This document shows positions 1-4,953 of a stretch of DNA of 5,412 nt, in pieces (the stretch's first letter is position 1; each line of letters opens with the position of its first letter). The stretch comes from Candidatus Bathyarchaeota archaeon (GTDB lineage Archaea; Thermoproteota; Bathyarchaeia; Bathyarchaeales; DTEX01). The notes beneath the pieces are model-generated. The model saw only the letters and a program-made list of their open reading frames with translations, was not told where the DNA came from and ran no database searches. The DNA lies in assembly GCA_021158305.1 (NCBI GenBank), contig JAGGUU010000002.1:1-5412 (forward strand). The letters run 5' to 3'. Position numbers and translations under genes: made by a program.

Positions 1-1247
1 ATGCAAGGAGAGAGAAGATCACAAAAGAGATCTATAAGCTTTCAGAAAAGTATGGCGATCGCCTATTATCGCTGAGGGAAGCCCTACTGAACGCTGAGAG
101 ATTTCTCAAGACAAAATATGCTGTTCAAAAATCTAAACACCTCGCTCTAATTGCTGGATACGTGCCTAAATCATACATCCGGAATCTCAGATATTATCTT
201 GACAGAGAGCTTAAAGGACGATTTATAATTTTCTCAGATGGTCAAGCAATGGATGATCCGCCTACATTTCTGCGTAATCCAAGATTCATTAAGTCATTCG
301 AGATTATAACAAAGCTTTATGGTCTGCCAAACTATGACGAGATTGACCCTACACCATTCATAGCTTTCACTTTTCCATTAATCTTCGGCTTGATGTTCGG
401 TGATTTGGGACATGGACTTATACTCTTTCTCGGTAGCCTTCTATTCTATTTTGTAGTGAAATCTCCTGAAGAATGGAGAAGATTCTCCGAAATATTGGCA
501 GCTTGCGGTTTAGGATCGGTTATAGCCGGGATCCTCTTTGGAGAAGCTTTTGGAAGGCATATGTTCAAGCCTCTATGGATGAATCCGTTTGAGAATATCG
601 TTTCGTTTCTCGTTTTCTCAGTATTCATCGGCATCATGCACATCATACTAGGACTTGTACTAAAGATGATTAATTTCGTAATTAGAAGAGATTATCTTGA
701 TGCATTTACGGTCTCTCTTCCAGCAATAATATTTTATGGAGTAACAATGTTCTTTTTGATGAGTTGTAAATTTAATTTCGATTTGTGGTTTTCCGGACCA
801 ATATATGTTGTTGCCGTTGCTTTTGTGTCTCTTATCTTTGGAAAGCCTATTGCACTTATGTTCTTAGGGGCGAATGATTTTCTAAGCGTTCTTGGTGAGA
901 GAATCTTTGAGGGTGGAGAGTTATCTCTCAGTTTCTTGAGCAATACGGCGTCATATACTAGGATTTTGGCTCTCTTGATGACTCACTGGGGCCTTCTTAA
1001 ATCGGTTTATGCCTTAAGTGGTTTAGCATCTGCTCTTCCGATAGTCGGCAAGATTCTTGAGACTATAATGATTGCTGGAGGAAACATCTTCGTAATAGCC
1101 TTTGAGGGACTGATAGTATTCATACATACATTGAGGCTTCACTTCTATGAATGGTTCTCAAAGTTTTATGATGGGACGGGAACGGAGTTTCAGCCACTTA
1201 AATATGAGCAGAACCTCATCAAGATAGTTTATTTAAGAGTTAAATAA
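1..1247 (+). CDS. atpI: A-type (V/A-type) ATP synthase subunit I (a-subunit homologue), C-terminal part
   Basis: This is the membrane stator subunit of the archaeal A-ATPase, which forms the ion half-channels against the rotor ring of K (c) subunits. The reading frame is open from base 3 to the TAA at 1245-1247, giving 414 visible residues. Full family members have roughly 650-700, so the start and much of the cytoplasmic N-terminal domain lie outside the window. The visible part begins with the end of the cytoplasmic domain (GYVPKSYIRNL) and then a hydrophobic region with several membrane helices, including the family segments FGDLGHGLILF and GSVIAGILFGEAFG. Two arginines that match the essential channel arginines of the family are present: one in LSNTASYTRILAL (codon 960-962, visible residue 320) and one in FIHTLRLHFYEWFSKF (visible residue 378). 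The GTG at 162 is an internal valine, not a start. The 3' end overlaps the convergent atpC by 8 bp. Confidence 0.95.
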   Translation, partial: ARREKITKEIYKLSEKYGDRLLSLREALLNAERFLKTKYAVQKSKHLALIAGYVPKSYIRNLRYYLDRELKGRFIIFSDGQAMDDPPTFLRNPRFIKSFEIITKLYGLPNYDEIDPTPFIAFTFPLIFGLMFGDLGHGLILFLGSLLFYFVVKSPEEWRRFSEILAACGLGSVIAGILFGEAFGRHMFKPLWMNPFENIVSFLVFSVFIGIMHIILGLVLKMINFVIRRDYLDAFTVSLPAIIFYGVTMFFLMSCKFNFDLWFSGPIYVVAVAFVSLIFGKPIALMFLGANDFLSVLGERIFEGGELSLSFLSNTASYTRILALLMTHWGLLKSVYALSGLASALPIVGKILETIMIAGGNIFVIAFEGLIVFIHTLRLHFYEWFSKFYDGTGTEFQPLKYEQNLIKIVYLRVK

Positions 1248-2286
1248 GAAGCGATACTATATCTTCTGGTGTCCACCTAAATTCTATACCGGAGCTTATA
1301 AGTATCAAATTCTTCATCTCAGCTTCCTTTCTCAGAATTATATCTAGGGGGGAGGCGATAGTGAATGGTTCGACGATTCGCTTTTCAATGATCTTCCTTA
1401 AGATGAAATCTTCAGAGTTTCTTTCAAAACTCATTAACGTCTCTTCAATACTTCTCCGCGAAGCTAAGAACCTTCCATAATACGTTGTTCTAACATGATC
1501 CAATACTGAGTTGACGTCACCGCTTGAGACCATATTTCTTACTTGTTCCTCCGAGAGAAGATGAAAATGCCTAGTTATTGTCCAGAAAGTTAAGTGAGGA
1601 GGATAATTCAGAATCTTTGAGCGAATTATGGCGGCTATGTTAAATGTGTCAACTTTTATTCCAGCGAGTATCAGAGCAGCATCACGATCTTCTTTAGGAA
1701 GAGACCTAGCAGATTCCAATAAATTGTCGAAGTAAAATCTGCTTAGAGAGAAATTAAAAAACCTAGTTGATCCCGTCTCTTCATATCTTTTTAATCCCTC
1801 AGAAAGGGCGGATTCATATATTGTATCGCGGAAAGTTTCGATAGCTGATTTCATATCGTTAGCCTTGGCGGCCTGGATGAATTTATTCTTCATCCTAAGA
1901 ATATCCTCAACTGATAAATGTAGCATGTCTACGATAGATTCGTATGGTGCTTTCATGCTTTTCATTCTGATCAGAATCTCTAAATTCTCAACTTCAAGAT
2001 AACGCAGATAGCTCTCCAGCATTTCTCTGATTTCGCTTGGCGAGTAGGCTAGTATCTTCCCATAGACTCTTACAAATTCTTCCTTGAGAAGATATTGGAG
2101 CCTAGCAGCTGTGAGATTCTCAGCTTCTCCTAATAAATGCCCATATACTGTTCCTCTAAGCTGAGAGATCATCTCATTGAGGCTCTTACATTCCGCAAGA
2201 CTTCTAATATACTCCTTACTCAGCAGACGGCTTCGTTCAGCACTTGCTTTAACGATTATCTGTGAGTACTTTGTTGCACGGATCAT
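1240..2286 (-). CDS. atpC: A-type ATP synthase subunit C (V-ATPase subunit d / AC39 family)
   Basis: This 348-residue protein matches the length and all-helical composition of archaeal AtpC. That subunit is the funnel-shaped cap on the K-ring and couples the central stalk (D/F) to the rotor. Recognisable parts are the N-terminal RATKYSQIIVKASAERSRLL, a repeated pattern of helical blocks (for example FRDTIYESALSEGLKRYEE and VRTTYYGRFLASRRS), and the family C-terminus with an EAEMKNLILISSGIEF segment followed by a short PEDI tail. The ATG at 2284-2286 lies 3 nt after the atpH stop (TAATAGATG on the minus strand). An AGGTGA ribosome binding site lies 10 nt upstream, inside atpH, so the two genes are almost certainly one transcript with coupled translation. 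The gene converges on atpI with an 8-bp overlap, leaving no room for a separate terminator. The assignment rests on family recognition from the translation; divergence is high, as is usual for this subunit. Confidence 0.9.
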   Translation of the reverse strand: MIRATKYSQIIVKASAERSRLLSKEYIRSLAECKSLNEMISQLRGTVYGHLLGEAENLTAARLQYLLKEEFVRVYGKILAYSPSEIREMLESYLRYLEVENLEILIRMKSMKAPYESIVDMLHLSVEDILRMKNKFIQAAKANDMKSAIETFRDTIYESALSEGLKRYEETGSTRFFNFSLSRFYFDNLLESARSLPKEDRDAALILAGIKVDTFNIAAIIRSKILNYPPHLTFWTITRHFHLLSEEQVRNMVSSGDVNSVLDHVRTTYYGRFLASRRSIEETLMSFERNSEDFILRKIIEKRIVEPFTIASPLDIILRKEAEMKNLILISSGIEFRWTPEDIVSLLI

Positions 2287-2289
2287 CTA

Positions 2290-2613
2290 TTACTCTTCAC
2301 CTGTGAGAATCTTGAATACGAGTTCTACAGCGTCTCTCTTATTTTTCTCAGCTCTCCTCCGTAGCTCTTTAATCTTAGCTTTGCAGTCTTTGATAGATTT
2401 TTCATGCAGTCTCTCTATGGACTTCTCAAAGCTCTTCATCAACCTGTTAACTTCTTCCTCAGCCTTCTTCACAGCGTCAGATATTATTCTTTCAGCCCCC
2501 TGATGTGCTAATTTAATTATTGCATCAGCTCTTTCTGTTGCTTCTTGCCGAATTCTTTCAGCTTCATTCTCTACCTTCTTTAGTTCCTTTAGGACTCTTT
2601 CCATCGTTACCAT
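2290..2613 (-). CDS. atpH: A-type ATP synthase subunit H (peripheral-stalk coiled coil)
   Basis: This 107-residue protein is almost entirely charged helix rich in Glu, Lys and Arg with heptad-like spacing of Ala, Ile and Leu. It resembles subunit H (AhaH, equivalent to eukaryotic subunit G), which pairs with subunit E to form the peripheral stalks that hold the A3B3 head against subunit I. The family-like features are the VENEAERIRQEA opening, the AERIISDAVKKAEEEV middle and a short hydrophobic end, AVELVFKILTGEE. It is too short for subunit E, which has an added globular domain and about 190-200 residues. It directly precedes atpC, which supports the call. The start is uncertain: ATG at 2611-2613 (MVTM) or ATG at 2602-2604 (MERVL). 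Neither has a clear ribosome binding site, so a leaderless or near-leaderless message is possible. A low-complexity coiled coil could match other proteins, so the name depends partly on context. Confidence 0.8.
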   Translation of the reverse strand: MVTMERVLKELKKVENEAERIRQEATERADAIIKLAHQGAERIISDAVKKAEEEVNRLMKSFEKSIERLHEKSIKDCKAKIKELRRRAEKNKRDAVELVFKILTGEE

Positions 2614-2746
2614 CTTCTAAAAGATATTTATGAAACCTTTGAATATTTCGAAGAAATATTTAAGTCTCTGAAGTCTTATCATTCGTTCCAGTTCCCTTTT
2701 AAAGAATTATGGAAAACCCAGATTAATAATTAATTGAACTTCCTTC
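2614..2746. promoter_or_regulatory. Divergent promoter region of atpHC and the HPP gene
   Basis: This 133-bp AT-rich gap separates two divergent starts. On the minus strand, TATA-like stretches occur at 2655-2663 (TTAAATATT-like) and at 2621-2632 (CATAAATATC). The first would place a transcription start about 20 nt before the atpH ATG, the second near its alternative ATG. On the plus strand, TTAATAATTAATT at 2723-2735 could serve the HPP gene, with transcription starting at or near one of its two possible ATGs (2747 or 2753), which suggests a leaderless message. These are pattern matches to archaeal TATA boxes in an AT-rich region. Direction and general location are more secure than the exact boxes. 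Confidence 0.5.
2642..2660. repeat. Inverted repeat in the divergent promoter, possible operator
   Basis: AATATTTC (2642-2649) and GAAATATT (2653-2660) are perfect reverse complements separated by GAA. The element overlaps the likely atpH promoter, with its centre 38 bp upstream of the first atpH ATG. Its size and symmetry would suit a dimeric helix-turn-helix regulator, but AT-rich promoters can produce such symmetry by chance and no second copy was seen in the window. Confidence 0.4.
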
Positions 2747-3223
2747 ATGGAGATGTGCAAATTGGATAAGAACTTTAGAACGCTATGGAAAAATTATGTT
2801 CTTCAAAGCTTTCTTGCCACCCTTGCGATGTCGATAGTGCTTGTATTTCTAAGTATAGAACGCGCTGTGATAGTAGCATCAATAGGAGCCACGAGCTTTA
2901 TAGTCTTCGCTATGCCGAGGAGCGTTACAGCAAGGCCTAGAAATGTAATAGGGGGGCATATGATCGGTCTCCTATGCGGATCAGTAAGTACACTAATTTC
3001 GCATCCGCCATCTATAAATGTCATAATGTACTCCATAGCAGTTGGACTCTCGATATTTTTAATGATCATTACAAATACTGAACATCCCCCAGCCTCCGGA
3101 ACAGCGCTGGGCGTCGCAATCAACGGTTTCCACCCTAATGTAGCATTAGCCGTGATCGTAAGCGCTGTAACGTTATCAGCCATACACTACTCACTCAGAA
3201 AATATTTGAAGGATTTAGTTTAA
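2747..3223 (+). CDS. HPP family integral membrane protein
   Basis: This 158-residue hydrophobic protein matches the HPP family in length and signature. Family marks are ARPRNVIGGHMIG (about residues 62-74) and the name-giving motif in TEHPPASGTALG (about residues 111-122); another HPP occurs at 86-88 in a connecting segment. Hydrophobic segments near residues 18-36, 39-56, 70-84, 90-109 and 129-147 indicate four or five membrane helices, with a basic C-terminal tail (LRKYLKDLV) probably cytoplasmic. Some plant and cyanobacterial HPP proteins transport nitrite, but most archaeal members have no assigned substrate, so no transport role is claimed here. The start could be ATG 2747 or ATG 2753. 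The gene is divergent from atpHC and is separated from pcm by 239 bp, so it is probably transcribed alone. Confidence 0.85.
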   Translation: MEMCKLDKNFRTLWKNYVLQSFLATLAMSIVLVFLSIERAVIVASIGATSFIVFAMPRSVTARPRNVIGGHMIGLLCGSVSTLISHPPSINVIMYSIAVGLSIFLMIITNTEHPPASGTALGVAINGFHPNVALAVIVSAVTLSAIHYSLRKYLKDLV

Positions 3224-3262
3224 GCATAGAGGCGACGTAATATGTTCTCCTTGTCATCAATG

Positions 3263-3296
3263 AGGCTTTTTTAAGCTCTTTCTCTTTCGATCTTTG
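3263..3296 (+). terminator. Possible oligo-T terminator after the HPP gene
   Basis: A run of six T residues (3267-3272) is followed by further pyrimidine-rich stretches about 45 nt after the HPP stop. Archaeal transcription often ends at T-rich tracts without a strong hairpin. A tiny GCTT/AAGC symmetry surrounds the first tract. This is a weak call based on base composition and position only. Confidence 0.35.
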
Positions 3297-3399
3297 TAAT
3301 CAATATTGAATATTATGCAAGTGAACCTAATATTAATTTCAACGATCCAAAGTGATGAAGAACGCCTGCTGTGAAAGTAGACTAATAAAGGGCAGGGGC

Positions 3400-3432
3400 A
3401 TACTATTTTAGACTCTTCACCGATAATAGTAT
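3400..3432 (+). repeat. Inverted repeat upstream of pcm
   Basis: ATACTATT (3400-3407) and AATAGTAT (3425-3432) are perfect reverse complements around a 17-nt loop, ending about 30 nt before the pcm start. The left arm is TATA-like (TACTATTTTA) and could instead be the pcm promoter, which would give a leader of about 30 nt. The repeat could form an RNA hairpin or be a protein-binding site. The rest of the 3224-3462 gap shows no gene that I recognise. Confidence 0.3.
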
Positions 3433-3449
3433 CCGAGAACGATATATTT

Positions 3450-3454
3450 GGAGG
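3450..3454 (+). promoter_or_regulatory. Ribosome binding site of pcm
   Basis: GGAGG lies 8 nt before the GTG at 3463 and decides that start. An ATG two bases upstream (3461) is out of frame, and the pcm frame has a TAG at 3457-3459 just before the GTG, so no longer in-frame start exists. Confidence 0.8.
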
Positions 3455-3462
3455 ATTAGCAT

Positions 3463-4173
3463 GTGCGTAGGGAATGGGATGAGCTCGTCGACTATCTCGC
3501 GAAAAGCGGCATTCTCAAGACTCCGAGAGTAATAAGGGCGATGAGGAAGGTTCCGAGGATTCTCTTCTTGCCTGAGGAGGATAGGGCATATGCTGCTGTG
3601 GACACGCCATTACCTATAGGCAAGGGACAGACAGTTTCTGCGCCACTCAGTTAGCCGATGCGGCTAACTGGGCGATACATGGTATCAATAATGAATGAAG
3701 CTCTTGAGCTAAAGGTTGGACATAAAGTTTTAGAGATTGGGTCGGGATGCGGCTGGCATGCCTCAACGATAGCTGAGATAGTCGCCCCAAGCGACAGGCC
3801 TAAGAAGGAGTGGGGACACGTCTACACTATTGAGATCATTCCAGAGCTTGCAGAGCTAGCCAGAAAAAATATTGAACGAGCTGGATTTAAGGAACGCGTT
3901 ACTGTTATCTGCGGAGATGGATCTTTAGGGCTCCCGGAGAAGGCTCCATTCGATAGGATACTGGTCACAGCCGCGGCGCCCTATGTTCCTCCACCCCTAA
4001 AGAAGCAGTTAAAGGTCGGAGGTATACTTGTCATTCCAGTCGGTGCTGTCGGTTTCTACCAGACTCTCCTACGGATAAGGAGAGTTAACGATGAATTTTT
4101 GGAAGAGGATCTAGGCGGGGTTGCATTTGTTCCTTTGGTAGGAAAACATGGACACAAGATTTATAGGTGCTGA
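3463..4173 (+). CDS. pcm: Protein-L-isoaspartate O-methyltransferase, interrupted by a 30-nt BHB-type intron
   Basis: Pcm uses S-adenosylmethionine to methylate L-isoaspartyl residues in damaged proteins, starting their repair to aspartate. Coding sequence is join(3463-3646, 3677-4173), giving 226 residues, normal for the archaeal enzyme. Exon 1 encodes the N-terminal cap (MRREWDELVDYLAKSGIL) and LPIGKGQTVSAP. Exon 2 encodes MVSIMNEALEL, AdoMet motif I VLEIGSGCGW (about residues 79-88), the acidic ribose-binding position in VYTIEI (about 110-115) and motif II FDRILVTAAAP (about 153-163). Without splicing the frame meets TAG at 3652-3654, and the conserved SAPHMV segment is disrupted by ten extra codons. 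With removal of 3647-3676, codon 62 becomes CAC (His) and the segment reads SAPHMV. Both exons are otherwise intact, with no frameshift, which argues against decay. Start is GTG with a good GGAGG site. Splicing is inferred from sequence and structure, not observed. Confidence 0.93.
3647..3676 (+). other. Predicted 30-nt archaeal BHB intron in pcm mRNA
   Basis: The predicted transcript folds into a bulge-helix-bulge. The central helix is CGCC (3641-3644) paired with GGCG (3671-3674). A 3-nt bulge ACU (3645-3647) lies on the 5' side and a 3-nt bulge AUA (3675-3677) on the opposite strand. The intron side is a perfect 10-bp helix (3648-3657 with 3661-3670) closed by an AUG loop. Cutting after the second nucleotide of each bulge, as the archaeal splicing endonuclease does, removes 3647-3676 and joins C3646 to A3677. 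That creates CAC (His) and restores SAPHMV in frame. Of the neighbouring 30-nt registers, only this one gives His. The intron is phase 1, a multiple of three, and contains the in-frame TAG. The exon-side helix is weak: G3640-C3678 and T3639-A3679, then a mismatch and wobbles, so this would count as a relaxed BHB. A non-spliced insertion in a decaying gene is the main alternative. Confidence 0.87.
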
Positions 4174-4200
4174 CTTGGACCACCTTTGTTCCGCAAGTCA
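4171..4200 (+). terminator. Hairpin at the pcm stop codon, possible part of a terminator
   Basis: TGACTTG (4171-4177), which begins with the pcm stop codon, and CAAGTCA (4194-4200) are perfect 7-bp reverse complements around a 16-nt loop. It sits directly before a second hairpin. No T tract follows immediately, so by itself it is a weak terminator. Confidence 0.35.
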
Positions 4201-4224
4201 TAACTTAATAGAAAGTTATATTTT
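4200..4224 (+). terminator. Second hairpin with T-rich tail, possible terminator of pcm
   Basis: ATAACTT (4200-4206) and AAGTTAT (4213-4219) form a perfect 7-bp stem with a 6-nt loop, followed by ATTTT. This resembles an intrinsic terminator, but the stem is AT-rich. The same bases (GTTATATTTT, 4215-4224) look like a TATA box for the next gene, with transcription starting roughly 17 nt before its GTG. The two readings are not exclusive. Confidence 0.4.
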
Positions 4225-4251
4225 GGAAACATACTTACTCCTTGATTAATT

Positions 4252-4256
4252 GAGGG
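4252..4256 (+). promoter_or_regulatory. Ribosome binding site of the coiled-coil membrane protein gene
   Basis: GAGGG lies 7 nt before the GTG at 4264 and supports that start. An in-frame TGA at 4243-4245 rules out a much longer protein. Confidence 0.65.
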
Positions 4257-4263
4257 AAAGCTT

Positions 4264-4953
4264 GTGGACTCTTCAACATGGTTCCTGATAACCGGCATAT
4301 TTGTCGCTATCTCAGTAGGTTTAGCAGCGTTGCTGATAATGGAGCGCGAAAAAAGGAAGGCTCAGAATCAACCTACTCCGCCGTTTGTTGGTACATCTCT
4401 CCCCATTAGGAGAACGGTTTCTCCAGAGATGTATGAAGAAGCCAAGAAGAAGCTCAGGGTGCTGGATCTTGAACGTGAAATCCTCGGCTACGCTATTCGC
4501 AGACTTTACGAGGCACATGCAGAAGGCAAGATCACAGAAGAGGAAAGAGACAGACTTGCTGAGAAATACAGAGTTGAGCTTGAGAGAATAAAAGAGGAGA
4601 TTGCTAGGGGAGAGTCAATCGTTGCGTTAAATGAGCTTGAGAGAATGCAGGAGGAGTTCATCAAGCTCTTCTCAGAACGTTTTGACCAGCTCACTCGGAG
4701 AATTGAGGAGCTAAGAGCCATATCCGGATTCACTCCGATTGAAAAGGAAGAAGAACCAGAAGTTGAGAAGGAAGAGAAACCTCGGGAAGAGAAGACAGTT
4801 AGGAAAACGCCTCCAAAGCCAAAAGCTAAGAAAGTCCGCGTTAAGCCTCCTCCGGAGCCAGAAGGATCCGATGTAGAGAAGAGGGTTGAGCAGATAGTAT
4901 CCGAGATCGAGAAGGTTCTTAAGAGACTTGGTCAGATGGAAGTGGAAGAGTAA
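4264..4953 (+). CDS. Membrane-anchored coiled-coil protein of unknown function
   Basis: I do not recognise this 229-residue protein. It has one N-terminal membrane helix (about residues 7-26, FLITGIFVAISVGLAALLIM) followed at once by basic residues (EREKRK), which by the positive-inside rule puts the rest in the cytoplasm. A short proline-rich link leads to a long charged helical region (about 53-155). This includes LYEAHAEGKITEEERDRLAEKY, which resembles the short helical hairpins with a K/G-I-T/S-EEE turn seen in SHOCT-like segments. Residues about 158-200 form a disordered Glu/Lys then Pro/Lys linker (KTPPKPKAKK), ending in PPPEPEG. A final amphipathic helix (about 203-226) contains VEKRVEQIVSEIEKVLKRLG. 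The layout suggests a membrane-tethered scaffold with a C-terminal docking helix; this is inference. The start is GTG with GAGGG upstream. Its stop overlaps the rpiA start, so both are probably in one operon. Confidence 0.85.
   Translation: MDSSTWFLITGIFVAISVGLAALLIMEREKRKAQNQPTPPFVGTSLPIRRTVSPEMYEEAKKKLRVLDLEREILGYAIRRLYEAHAEGKITEEERDRLAEKYRVELERIKEEIARGESIVALNELERMQEEFIKLFSERFDQLTRRIEELRAISGFTPIEKEEEPEVEKEEKPREEKTVRKTPPKPKAKKVRVKPPPEPEGSDVEKRVEQIVSEIEKVLKRLGQMEVEE

Noticed and set aside
2177..2503. Plus-strand open frame of 108 codons.
   Set aside because: It is antisense to atpC and atpH, Ser/Leu-rich as expected for the complement of coiled-coil codons, and has no family features.
2803..3183. 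Minus-strand open frame of 126 codons opposite the HPP gene.
   Set aside because: The plus strand encodes clear HPP motifs and membrane helices; the opposite frame shows none and is a shadow.
3352..3420. C/D box guide RNA suggested by GTGATGA at 3352-3358.
   Set aside because: No CTGA D or D' box occurs at the expected spacing downstream, and the C'-like sequence is poor.
3652..3654. In-frame TAG followed by a hairpin, as in pyrrolysine (amber) readthrough.
   Set aside because: Readthrough would leave ten extra residues inside the conserved SAPHMV segment and would not explain the BHB geometry or the exact restoration of His by a 30-nt excision.
3648..3672. The strong hairpin read as a transcription terminator.
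   Set aside because: It lies inside a coding gene whose reading frame continues downstream, and no T tract follows it.
3463..4173. pcm as a pseudogene broken by a nonsense change.
   Set aside because: The break is an in-frame 30-nt insertion with precise structural boundaries, and all other motifs on both sides are intact with no frameshifts.
3658..4173. Separate 171-residue methyltransferase gene starting at the ATG at 3658.
   Set aside because: The ATG is the loop of the predicted intron hairpin, has no ribosome binding site, and the product would lack the N-terminal part found in all Pcm proteins.
3426..4906. 13-nt exact repeat ATAGTATCCGAGA at 3426-3438 and 4894-4906.
   Set aside because: One copy is in an intergenic region and the other in a coding helix. 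A match this short is not very unlikely by chance in 5.4 kb, and the flanks do not match.
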